A DNA stretch of 40,992 nt from a virus, in the IMG/VR virus record IMGVR_UViG_3300031963_000346, positions 1 through 40,992 of that record. The stretch is one strand, 5' to 3'. A model generated the notes under the pieces. The model was given only the letters and a program-made list of their open reading frames with translations, was not told the DNA's origin and did not search any database. The position numbers and the translations under genes are program-made. The stretch's first letter is position 1. Every line of letters begins with the position of its first letter. Below, piece by piece: positions 13,399 through 24,900 of the stretch.

Positions 13399-14738
13399 AA
13401 AAACCAGAAACTATCGAGGAAATCCTATCGGCCCTCAATCAGCCGATGCCTTGGGATGACGACTCCGAAAAGGCCGTCTTGGCGATGTCCATCCAAAACC
13501 CGGTCAGGCTGACCAACAGCCTAGCCACCATGCCTCCAGACCTGTTCTACCATGAGGCAAACAAGACTATCTTCACCACCATCGTTGATGATGTAGTAAA
13601 AGGCGTTCCGGTGGACTTGATAACGATTACACGCTCCCTGCGTGAAAACGGTCAACTCGACAAGGTTGGTGGAGGCTCCTTCATCTCCGAGCTTTACACG
13701 AATCCTGTCCCATCCTCGCATTTCGAGCACCATGTAGGGGTGCTGAGAGGGCTTTACGCGCAGAGGCGGCAAATTGAGGCCTACGGTCGCTCTCTGAGGG
13801 CCATCATGCAATCTGGCTACTCTGAGCTGGAATCGGCGCTAGACGCTGCCAAAGGCTATCTGGAAGAGGCAGGAAGGGTGCCGGGGCAAATGCTCAAAGC
13901 CCACAGTATTCGTGAAGCCATAAATCCACTGCTGGTCGAAATCGAGGCGCGCTCCAAACTGGAAGGCAGATTACCCGGAATCCCGACCGGATTTAGGACC
14001 ATCGACCAGAGGACGGGCGGGATGATGCCCGGTCAGGTTTGGGTGTTCGCAGGCGAGCCGGGGGATGGAAAGTCCACTATCATGCAGAACTTGGCAGAAA
14101 ACGCGGCCCAAAACGACAAGATCGTGCGGTGGTATCCGCTTGAAATGCCACTGACGGAGCAAACCTTCCGCATCCTCGCGAGTGCTGCTCAGGTGGACAA
14201 CGAGAACCTTTATAGCGGCAAACTAACTCACGGGGAGCATCAAGCCATCCAGTCTGCCATTGGTCGGCTCAAGACTCAGAAAATCCACATCGTCGATGTC
14301 GAGGACGCATCTGCCACGGACATCTTTGCTGACATCGAAAAGAGCAATGCTGACGTGGTGGTGGTGGACTACCTTCAGCTTTTGGATGACACCAGCGCAC
14401 GCAAGTCCGACACGCGAGAAACCGTTCTGGCATCTATCAGTAGGCGTCAAAAGAGCTTGGCTCGTAGGACGGGCAAGGTGATCCTGACAGCATCCCAGCT
14501 AAACGACAACGGTAGGCTGCGTGAAAGCCGAGCCATCGGCCAAGATGCGGACAAGGTGTTCCTGACCAAGAAATATGAGATTCCAGACAAAGACCCTCGC
14601 AAAAAGACCAGCGAGACTGGATTTGACGATGGCATGCGAACCTTATGGTGTGACAAAAACCGTGGCGGCAGGCGTCACTGGGAGCTTCACATGAAGTTCA
14701 TCGGTAGCATCTTCCAGTTCCGCGAGGCCGAGGAGTGA
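13392..14738 (+). CDS. dnaB: Replicative DNA helicase, DnaB family
   Basis: 448 residues. N-terminal DnaB domain (AVLAMSIQNPVRLTNSL...LRENGQLDKVGGGSFISELY, about 25-105), a helical linker, and a RecA-like helicase domain. Walker A is GEPGDGKST near residue 220, Walker B is ADVVVVDYLQLL near 320, and the last motifs are SQLNDNGRLRESRAIGQDAD. The hexameric ring unwinds DNA 5' to 3' at the fork. Overlaps the initiator gene by 7 bases, so the two are coupled. Confidence 0.92.
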   Translation: MLEKPETIEEILSALNQPMPWDDDSEKAVLAMSIQNPVRLTNSLATMPPDLFYHEANKTIFTTIVDDVVKGVPVDLITITRSLRENGQLDKVGGGSFISELYTNPVPSSHFEHHVGVLRGLYAQRRQIEAYGRSLRAIMQSGYSELESALDAAKGYLEEAGRVPGQMLKAHSIREAINPLLVEIEARSKLEGRLPGIPTGFRTIDQRTGGMMPGQVWVFAGEPGDGKSTIMQNLAENAAQNDKIVRWYPLEMPLTEQTFRILASAAQVDNENLYSGKLTHGEHQAIQSAIGRLKTQKIHIVDVEDASATDIFADIEKSNADVVVVDYLQLLDDTSARKSDTRETVLASISRRQKSLARRTGKVILTASQLNDNGRLRESRAIGQDADKVFLTKKYEIPDKDPRKKTSETGFDDGMRTLWCDKNRGGRRHWELHMKFIGSIFQFREAEE

Positions 14739-14773
14739 TACGACCCCATCCGCCGCACCTACTCGAAACTCGT

Positions 14774-14801
14774 TTGACACCATCAACCATTAACGTAAGG
14801 C
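14774..14801 (+). promoter_or_regulatory. Promoter TTGACA-N16-TAAGGC
   Basis: Perfect -35 TTGACA at 14774-14779, 16-base spacer, -10 TAAGGC at 14796-14801 within the recurrent CGTAAGG context, then 10 bases to the ATG at 14812. Confidence 0.6.
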
Positions 14802-14811
14802 TGAAGTCGAT

Positions 14812-15324
14812 ATGAACATCCACGACATCGCAAAACAGATTCGCTCCTTCGCCGACGAACTCGAAGCTGCAAAGCCCGAGAAACCCGACGAAATCCCGTG
14901 GATCACGTGGCACGGCGGCGAGTGCCCGCTGAAGGACGAGGAGGTGGAGGAGTGGGAATGGAGAGTTCGGTCTAGCCTTGAAACAGGCAAGATAACTGTG
15001 CAAAAGCCTTCAAGTGCAAACTGGAGCCACACCGGCTCACTTGGAGACATCATCGCCTACCGCGTCCTCAAATGGCGCGAACCAAAGCCGAAGGCTCCGC
15101 TTGGGCCGGAGGATGTCCCTCCTTTCAGCGTCTTCCGTGTAAAGGGTGAAGGTTCTACTGGTTGGCATCAAATGGAACTTTGCCCTCAATGGGAAGGTTT
15201 GGCTTTCAGCAGCGATGTCAGTTTGGTTAGCTACAAAGAGCTGAAACGTAATTGGCTCATCAACCGCTCCATCCCCACGACCGGCAAATGGAACCCCGAC
15301 GCTTGGGAAAACTGCGAGAAGTAA
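14812..15324 (+). CDS. Hypothetical protein, 170 aa
   Basis: The first 30 residues form an amphipathic helix (DIAKQIRSFADELEAAKPEK). A Trp-rich domain follows (ITWHGGECPLKDEEVEEWEWRVR), and then a second domain rich in W and beta residues. Has its own promoter. Ends 3 bases from the convergent 15328 gene. Function unknown. Confidence 0.65.
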   Translation: MNIHDIAKQIRSFADELEAAKPEKPDEIPWITWHGGECPLKDEEVEEWEWRVRSSLETGKITVQKPSSANWSHTGSLGDIIAYRVLKWREPKPKAPLGPEDVPPFSVFRVKGEGSTGWHQMELCPQWEGLAFSSDVSLVSYKELKRNWLINRSIPTTGKWNPDAWENCEK

Positions 15325-15327
15325 TCC

Positions 15328-15960
15328 TCACTCCCGCATCCAGCATCCATCCGCCCACTGAATAGACGCATCGGTCATGCCTGATTTAGCCATCCATACC
15401 TTCAAGGAAAGTTGGCACCCACATGCTGAACACGTCTTCAACTTCTCATCATGCGCCGTCCGCTTGCTACCAAGTAGATCGTTTACCTTCGATACAAGGC
15501 TTCGGGCGTAACAGCCTATGCAAAAATTGACCTGTTGATCGACGTTCTTCGGGCACTGCGCGCAAATGGCCGCACGCCTGTCCGCTTCCTCTTGGCCGAC
15601 TTGGCCCTCATGCCACGTGGCCTCAACGGCACGGTAAAACGACTTCATCATCTTCCATGCGGACACTTTCTGCTCGCGTTCTGGATTCATCTCCTCGCAC
15701 CATTCGGGCACATGCTGGCACATGAAATCGGCCATTTGCAGCTCCAAGGTCAGCGGCTCCTCGATGCCGTTGCCTTTTAGGTGCGCTTTTACAGCCTCAA
15801 TAAGGCTGGACCAGCCGTAGCTGACAACGACCACTTTGGTTTGCTCCACAGGGTAGAACCAGCCATACGGATCGCCGATGAGCGAATAGCCCGGAAACAG
15901 GCCTTTGATGCGTTCCTTGTTGAACTTCGGGATTTCTATTGCGCGAACGAGGGCTTTCAT
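15328..15960 (-). CDS. Cys-rich zinc-binding virion-operon protein, 210 aa
   Basis: Last gene of the - strand virion operon, overlapping the giant gene by ATGA. The C-terminal half carries CAQC, CIGC and CSACGC, enough for two zinc sites (about residues 133-185). The N-terminal half contains an ELQMADFMCQHVPEWC segment. Resembles phage structural-region proteins of unknown function. Confidence 0.6.
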   Translation of the reverse strand: MKALVRAIEIPKFNKERIKGLFPGYSLIGDPYGWFYPVEQTKVVVVSYGWSSLIEAVKAHLKGNGIEEPLTLELQMADFMCQHVPEWCEEMNPEREQKVSAWKMMKSFYRAVEATWHEGQVGQEEADRRAAICAQCPKNVDQQVNFCIGCYARSLVSKVNDLLGSKRTAHDEKLKTCSACGCQLSLKVWMAKSGMTDASIQWADGCWMRE

Positions 15961-18900
15961 CGGACGATGCGGTCAATTTTGGCCGTAGCCTTTTCTCGCA
16001 CCTCTTCAGCCTTTTGCGAGGCGAATTTCTTGGCGCGCTCCTCGGGCATCTGGAGTAGGCGATTGCCGTAGCGCAGGACTAGCTGGCGGTAGCCTTTGCC
16101 GACCTCCTTCTGATACATCACACCCTCGTCAGGCGTCATTTCCCGGCGCTTGCTACCCTCTCCAACGAGCTTGCCGTTCGGATTAGGTGGAGACAGCCAG
16201 ACGCCCTTCGCGGACAGCCTGCCGAGTAGCTGATAGGCGGGATCGTCCGGCCCTTCGGTGAACACACGACTCCACGGAGCGCGGTCGGTTTCGAGCTGCT
16301 TGCCGAAAACGTCGAGGTATTCAGTCCCAACAGCCCGACGAACAAATGGGATTTCTTTGGCGAGCGATTCCCAGCCCTTGTAGCGGTTCGTTTCCGACTG
16401 CATCCACATGTCCAAGTCTTTGATGGAGCGAGGGATGTATCCCCCGGCAAATGAGGCCAGAGCTTTAGGAATACGGCGTTCTGCGGCTTCAAACGGGTCT
16501 TCAGAGCCTCTGGGCGCTCCAAGATTCTCCATGGCCTGAGAAATAGCAGGCATAGTGAAGGCGCTGGACCACATGTAATACACGGCCTTTGCGGCTTTCG
16601 ACCCGGCGCTAGCCGTCTGCCAGCTTTCCGGGCGGTATTTGGAGTTGTCCGAGAGGTTGCCAGTGAGGCTGAAAATGGATGCCAGAGGCCACTCCGAGTA
16701 GCGGATGTTGATGCGCTTGCCGTTTTTGTAGTAGCCAATGGAGTTAGGTTGCGCGCCGGATGCGAACAGGGCGGCTTTCTGCTGCGGAGTCAGGCCTTCC
16801 CAGTTGCCTTCGATGAACCAGCCGCGTTTTTCATCGTCTGGCTCGTCTTCGATGTCCTTTAGGGCTTTCACCATGACCATGAGGCCAATTATGCCGAACG
16901 CCTGATTGCGCATCAGGAGCGCCCTGTGAGCGACTTTTTGGCGAGGGTCTTGGTTTTCCATCACACGAAGCAGGCCAAGGCCCGGAATAAGGCTGATGGC
17001 CTGATTCAAGCTGTTGCCCACCACGCGAACGAACCCAAGGCCAAAACCGGGTAGAAGGTTGGATGCTAGGTAATTGAGGAAGTAGGATGATGGTTTGCCC
17101 AGCCTGCGGACGATGAAGTCTTCAAGCGGGTCTTTTTCAACACCCTGTTTACCCATCATCTCAAGGCGCTGGTCGATTGCCTTCTCGAAGGTGTCGGCAA
17201 CCGTGCCCATGAACCTCTCAATCATTTTGACCGAGCCATAGAGGACTCCACCAGCACCCTTTGGATCACCAGTCATTGCGCTCCATGCGGCGTTGTAATT
17301 GGTGTTCTGCTCAAGATTCGAGAGGAGTCCTTTTTGGCTATCCCAATCTTCGTGCATCGCGTGCATAGCGAGCGCGGACAGGGCGGGCGAGTTCGGATCA
17401 ACGCCATCCTGAATCAGCTTCTCGCGGTAATGGGCCGGATCGGTCAAAGCGCGCACAACAGACGAGTCGTATTCGTCCGTAAGACGGCGATACATGAATG
17501 GCATGGAGGACACCTTGCCCAAGCGAGTATTGAAGCCGTCCAAAACTCTCAGCAGGCGAGTAATCACCATGACGTGCCATCCAATCGCCTTAGTGACTGG
17601 ATTCTTGGCAGTGCGATACATGCGTTCGCCGACATCGACGCCATCCAGAGCAACGCCTTTCTTAATCTGGTCTGCGTAGAATGGGTCATTGAGGATGTTG
17701 AAATCGAGATAGACGGAATCGCCAGTCTTCAGGTATTTCCACATGTCCACGGCAGCAGGTCCGAGATTCTTCGCGATGGCATCAATCGAATCAAGGATCG
17801 GAATCCACTTCGACGGATTGGTTGGATTCGCGATAATAGTCGCAACAGCCTCTCCAATGAAGGTCAACCCATTGTTCAACACACCCAGCGCAATGGTTGT
17901 CATGGTTCGCATGCTCGAAAGCACGCTCGAATACCAAACGGCGTTGAGGGTTTGGAGCAGCGTAGGACCGCGCACCTCCATCATAATATCCTTGAACTCC
18001 TTTTGCAGAGCAGCACGCACATATCGCGGCGTCTTCGGGTCCATGAACTTTTCGGTGATCGCGATGGCGCGAGCCTGCTGCTCTGGCGTGAGTTCCTTGA
18101 AGCCGTATTCCTCCGCGATGAGAGCGTAGAGAGCGTTGTCATCGAACAATCTAGCGTTGATAAGACGCATGATCTTCGGATGGTGCTCTTTGATGGCTTC
18201 TTTCGCCTTCTTAGACCAGTCGTTACGAGCTTCGATGCGTTTCAGCTCCTTCGCGATGACTGTTTCGCGCTTCTTTTGCCAGACCTTCGAGACGATCTTG
18301 GATAGCTTTGCGAGGTCGGAATCAGGCAGACCAGCAAACGCAGGATCAGCCTTCAGCATCTCGAACATCTGCGATTCCAAAGTCTTTTGCTCCGAGATGC
18401 GGATTTGAGCGAGCTTGTCCCAAGGGATTTTGATGCCGCCTTCTTCTGGCCGCAGGTCGTTTAGCTTGCGCTGAATGATGCGGATTTGTTCCTCTTCGGT
18501 GGCGGAGAACAGTTTTTCGCGTGCTGCTGCGATGCGTTTAGCCTCTGCTTTTGCGAGAGATTCACGCATGTCGGCAACCATGTCATCAAAGGCGCGCTTA
18601 ATGAACGATGAATCGCGGTCCCAACGAGCCGGATCAACGTTGCCTTCTTTGTCCACGGCTTCATTCAAGCGGTCGATGACGTGCTGGCGAGCCTCCTCGA
18701 CGTTATCAAGCAAATCCTTCGTGTTATCATACTTGTCCTCAAGAGCCTCGCGAATAATGGAGCGAGCCTGAGATGTGGCGAAGAACTGACGAGGAACCTC
18801 CGACATCAATTCGTCACGACGTTTCACGAACTCGGGGCGCAGAGCCTTGATCTGTTTCTCGATGGCGGCGATTCGAGCCTTAACGTCCTTGATCTGCTCC

Positions 18901-21900
18901 TGAGTGGCCTCGATTTTGGCGTCAGCAGCCTTCTGTTGAGCGATGCTACCACCCTCCTTTCTGGCGGTAAATTCAGCCAAGTCAGATTCGAGAGCGGATA
19001 GCTGTTCGGTGAGCTTCGGCAGGCCAAGTTCGGCACGCTTAACGTCAGCGAGAACTTCGACAGCGTTTTCACGCGCAGTCTCCCATGCCTCGCGAACGAG
19101 TTGGTCGTTGCTGGTAACGTAGCCAAAGGCGCGCAGGGCACGCAGGCCAAGGCTTTCCTTTTGAGCCTCTTTCTTTTCGCCCTGAACGCTATCGCGCAGA
19201 ACGCGGGTAAGCTGGTTGGTGAGGTCGTTGAGGAGTTGTTTATCCTCCGGTTTTCTTTCGATTGACTCAACCTTGGAGCCCACACCTTTGGCGATTCGCT
19301 CAACCATCGTATCCCACATGGTCCGGCGAACCGGAGCAATGCCAGCGACGGCGGTTTCGAGGTCCACAGGAAGACCCTCCTTCGCCATGCTGTTGAACAG
19401 AGCGGTGCGGATGGCGAGGATTTGAGCAGGTGTTTTCTTGGGCTTGCGGGTGCCTTTGGTTGGCGCGGTTTCTTCTACACCAAGGAGTTTTTTGAGGACC
19501 GCTTTAAGTTCGGCTTGAGCGGCGCGAACGTTCTCTTTCAACTGTTCGTCCGAGACTCCCTTGAATTTGTCTGTTTTGGATTCAGCCGCTTGAGAGGCTT
19601 TGAATCCCTTGATGCCTCGCTTGGCGAGTTCTCGCACGTTCTCTCCAATGAGAGAAATGAGCTGTTTGGCTTTGGCCCACAAGCCCTTAGCTTCAGCATC
19701 CATCGCCTCCATCGCAAACTCCTCGTCCGACCGCTCTTGAATGTCCTCTACGGCATCCTTGACTGTCTTATCAGCTTGATCCTTCGCGGCATCGACAGCC
19801 TTCACCTCATCAGCGAGGCCGGGGGCATTTGTTCCAACCGTTTTGCGGCGTTCCTCGGCTTGAAGGGTTTCGATGTTATTGCCGATGTAGATGGAGCTAT
19901 AATTTTCATCGTTGATGATGAACTTCTGCGTGTTGAGCATCGCCGAAGCGAAGCTGGCCTTGTTTTCCTTGGCCTGAATCACGTCCCGGTAGAGGCTGAG
20001 TAGAATATCCGCATCGAGCCTCTTTCCGTCCTTGGCTAGATTTTTGGCCTCAAGCTGAATCGCAAGACCAACCTCCATCAACAAGAACTGACGCATGGGT
20101 TCGGCGAGGAATTGGTTGCCCTTGGTGACTCGGCCAATAAACGACGGCTTTGTCACCTCGTTAGCCATTTCCTCATAGGGAATGCCAGCCCGAATCTGAG
20201 CCTCGACAATATCCCTCGCGACAGCTTGCAGCTTGCCTTGGACATCCTTGTTGACTTGGGGATGATTCGCCAAAGCAACGTCTTCTGGAATCTCTCGACC
20301 CTGCCACGGAGCCTTATTGGCCTTAGCCTGAATGTCGGAGACGGTTTTGCCAATCGACTTGATCTTTTCCTCTGCCTTTTGTGCCGACTCGTTCTCGGAC
20401 TCCTCTTGGGCGGAGTTGAGGGAGAAGCGAATGTCGGGTGACTTGGGCTGGAAACGCTGAGAAGGCTGGATCACGTTGCCGTTGTTATCGTAGGTGACGG
20501 GGTCGGCGGATTTGATCTGCTCAGGAGAGAAAACGATGACTTCTTCGATATTCCCGTTTTCATCAGCAGTGAAAGCTGCGTCCTTCTGCTTAGCTTTCAG
20601 GATTTCCAAATCCTTGTCGGTGATGATAAGGGGAAAGGACCGACTAAATCCATGCTCGTCGCGCTGTTCTTGTGCAAAATCGGTCCCACTTGCCCCATAT
20701 ATCCCAACAGGGTTGAGTATTTTAGCATACAAGCGTAGAGTCTTCATGCGGCGTTCTGTGTCCGCATACTTCTCCTTCGCTAGCTTCGATTCATACTCGT
20801 GAGTGTGAGCGATATTCGGCTTCTTACCTTTTGCTTTTTTGGCAAGGTATAGTTTTTCAGGCTCCATCCATACGCCTTTGCCGCTCCAACCAGCCACGCC
20901 GTATGGCTGTTTATATCCTCCCATCTTGAACACGGTAAAATCGCGAAAAGTGTGATGCACCAATGGTAGAGATGTGTCGTAATTTGCTGCCTTCGCCGCC
21001 TCATCGACCATCCGCTGTGCCTTGGCAGCGGCTTCTGGATTGCGCTTAACCCACGCTTCAAAAACAGCCTTTCGTTCGTTTTGGGGGGAGACCTTTAGAA
21101 GCTGAATTAGGTTGTCGTTTCCGCTGTCGCCAGCCTCCACGGCAGCGAGGTATTCGGCATCTCTCGACGTATCCGCCAAACTGAACTTCGCAGGAATAAT
21201 GGAATTGGGATTCGACTCAAGCCTGTCCAAGATTGATTCAACGTCCCGAATTTCACGTTGAAGCAATTCTCCCGCCTTACCGCTTTGCGCCAACCCAAGG
21301 GATGTTTTTAGAGCTTCGAGAGCATCGCTCAGGTATTTCTTCATCGCCTCAACGAAGCGCATCCATCCAGTTTCAGTGGTGAAATCCTTACGCTTGAATT
21401 GAATCAATTGACGACCAACCTCCATTGTGAAGGCTGGGGCAGTATTGCTTTGAACCAGTTTTTCGACAATCTGATTAACGTCATTCGACGGATTGTTTGG
21501 ATTATAGAGGTTCCAAGCCGAGACAATGATATTTGCCACCCTTGCATCTCCATTGGACATTCCCTTCGAGGCCGACTGAACCATCTCAAGAAGCATTGAG
21601 GTGTAATAACCCACCTCAAAGTTTTCAAACGGAAGCATAACACCAGAATCTTGCCACTTGGCATAGGCATTAAGGTGTTGAGCGGTGTGAATGACCTCCT
21701 CTTGAGCGATGTCATAAACAGCCGTGAATGCAGTTACCGCGTCTCCAGATAGGAGATTGGAAAGCCCGGACGCATCGAATTGGATGGTAATTGCAGGAGA
21801 AGGTTCAGCAACATATACACTAGCAGGTCGATTTTCTCCTGTTCTTTCGTTGGTAAGGAGAACAGGAAGTATCGCGGCATCGAAGAAATAACGCGATGAA

Positions 21901-24900
21901 ATAGATTTAAGTCCAAATTCTTCCAGAGCTTGCGCCCTCTGAGCTGTCGAAAGCTCATTCCAGTTCGTTTTTGAAATGCCTTCTCGAATTGCCTGCGCTC
22001 TTTCAGAGTTGTCTGATGGCGAAATTGACGCCATGCCGACGCCACCAACAGACGTGGAGGCTCCGGCTTTAAGGATAATAGGTGTTCTGCTTTCATATTG
22101 GGGATTTGTCTCAGGCATCACCGTCACGAACGACGCTGGCGTGCCTCCATGTCCGAACACGCCGTATTCAGCGGCATCAGCCTCCTGCTGCTCAATGGAG
22201 CTTGCTGGCGAAAGCACCGCCTGTCCGTTGTCGAAAAGAGTTTGAAGTGACTGAGCGAAGTCCTCCTTGCTCAAACCTGACTCGTTACGCAGGTCGGAAA
22301 TGGCTACCTGCGTCTGATTCGTTGCCAGCTTGTCGTAAGCCTCGCGGACGGCTGGATTAGGCAACTCTGGCGTGAGATTTTGGTAGAGTTCGGCTAGGCG
22401 GGCTTCATCGGCGGTGGAGTAGGATGGCTTTGGTTGCCCTGACTCAGCTGGAGAATAGCGGCCCCGTCCTCTATTTTCTGAATCGCCTCGAACGCCTCGT
22501 AAAGCAAGCTCTCCAATTCGTTCTGCGATGGTTCCTTTGGCGTCGAGCTTTTTGAGATATGCTCCATAAGATTCTGGTGTTTTCCCGCTTTTGTAAATTG
22601 AATGCGCCCAAAGAGCGGCCTGAACCTGTCTGGGAGTCCAGCCGATATTAGAAGCTATTTGAGCCAAAACGTTCTGAGCTTTTGAGAACTGAGCCGCGCT
22701 TGGTGAGTCAACTCCAAAAAGAAGACGGGTAATATGTCGGTCGATAACAGCTTCATCTACCGTGCCGTCATTGTTTCTTTTGTAAGTCGAAATTTTTTGA
22801 CCTTGAATTTGTTCATTATCTCTTAGGCGATTAAGGTTTTTTACAACAGCTGGAAGAAATCCAATGAACTCCTCACCTCGGTGCCATTGACCAAATGCCT
22901 TAAGAGCAAGTCCAACGTTAGCCTTCACTGAAGCAGCTTGAGACGTGACTGATAGAATATCTTGGAATTGCTGCGCATGATCGCCAAAGAACTCATCAAG
23001 TGTATCCTGATGCTCCTCATACCAATCCTTCCATGAGTCTTGCTCAAGGGCTGCACTGGTAAGAGCCTTCCGAGTAGCCTTCATGCGAAGACTGAACCTG
23101 TTTGCATCTGCTGATTGCCCACCAGCGAGCCTCACATTCCCACCCAGCCCAGTCTTGGCGAAGCTCTTTTCCAGCATGCGCTCGCTGCCAGATTGAAGCA
23201 TGCGCAGGACGTTCAGAAGCTCCTTATCCGTGGGCTTTGCGTCTGCCACGCCCATGATGCGGTTCCACAGGCGGCGGAGGAACGCCTTAAGCTCCTGCCA
23301 TGCGGAGGAGGTGGGCCATTTGCCGGTCTTCTCGATGATCGCAGCTAGACGCTCCTCGAATGCGCGGAGCATGTGAGTAGCTTGATCCTCGTTGGACTCA
23401 CGCGGGTATTTGCGCAGGACTTCAGCGATGTCAGCCTCCGTGGAGTTGCGTTTAGCCCAGTCGATTAGCCAGTTTTGCTCACTGTCTGTTAGGCCAGCGA
23501 AGCCAAAGTGGACGAGGCTTTCGTGGAGAATGACGCGACGGGCTGCGGCTACTGAAACAGGAATGCCAAGCTCCTCCGCTGCCTTGATGTCGCTTTGACG
23601 GGCGATGATGTTCTCGGGGAAGAGGAACACATGGCCGGATGAGATGAAAACGCCTTCGATTCGGCCAGCGCGGAGGCCATCAGCGATGTCAGGGAATGCC
23701 TTCGTGAGAGCAGCGTTCGCAAGGAACTCTTCCGCAGTCGTTACGGTAGCCAAAGCAGAGGCGGGCACCTCTTTTTGCACCATCTGCTGTGCGAACTTCA
23801 CGTCCTGCCGAGTGACTTCGGGGCGCTCATCAAGGGGTTTATCCTTGGCCGTGATGGAGTCGAGGGCACGACGGCGTTCGTCCTTCGACTTGGAGGCCTT
23901 CATTTCCTCTTCCTCGTAGTCCTTCTTGAAAGTGGTGGCTGATTGATGCGCGGCGTCATCCTTCTCGTCTGCGCGGACCTTGCGAGCCTCGTCTGCGGCT
24001 TTCTTTCGCGCATCGCGCACAAGCTCGGGATTGGCCTCCTCCCAAGAGCGGATAATCATCTCGCGATGACTCTGCATCGGCAGTTTGCTCAAAGGCTCGA
24101 AATCGGGATAGCCATCGTCCTTGATGGGTGCGTTGAAATACTCGTCAGCGGCAGCGCGGACCTTGTTTTTCGCCGTCTCCTTCAACTTTTCGGTCTTTTG
24201 CTCTAGGAGTTGGCGAGCTTTTTCCTTAGTTGACGGCTGCGTTTCTTGTGTTTCACTGGGGGCAACCTCGGGAATCGACCCTCCCGAGGGCTGACGTTCA
24301 GCACCACCGGCTACCGCCGCTCCTTCAGCCAAAGGGGCGGCGGTTTCGTTTTGTGTGGCTACCGTTGTGGTTTGGGAAGTGGCTATGGGTTTTCCGTAAA
24401 CAGAATCAACGAAATCTTCGAGAGATGGGTATTTTGCCAACACCTTCCCTTTTTTGATTTGCTTGGGCATTTTCTCCCCCTGCGGCACCCAAGTTGGATC
24501 GCCAGCAATAACCTCAACGCCTTTCTTTGCGCGCCTCAAGGCTACTTTTTGGCCTCCATTTGGGATAAACCCTTCGATAAGACTTCCATGAAGGGTGTAG
24601 CCGGATGGGAATTTACTCAAGCCTTCCTCGTAAGACTGCATTCTATCAGCCTTGATTTGATCGGGCGTTCTACTGCGCATTTCCTCAAACATGGACTTGA
24701 GTTCCGCCGCGGCTCCAAGTCCACTGGCCGTTCTGGTGTCCAATCCAGAATCAATGGCTTCTTGATAACGAGCTGCACCAGCTTCCCGTGGGGTTTGGGT
24801 GGGTGCTGCCTGAACTGGTTCGCCAGTTGCCCCCGGTTGGAAGATGTAGAGGTCGCCTTGCTTGACGTAGCCTTCGGGAATCGGCACGTCATACCAATCG

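Noticed and set aside
17334-18305. 323-codon + strand ORF inside the giant gene, and similar long ORFs at 24246 and 27665
   Set aside because: Antisense shadows of - strand coding sequence, with unnatural composition and no spacing relation to other genes.
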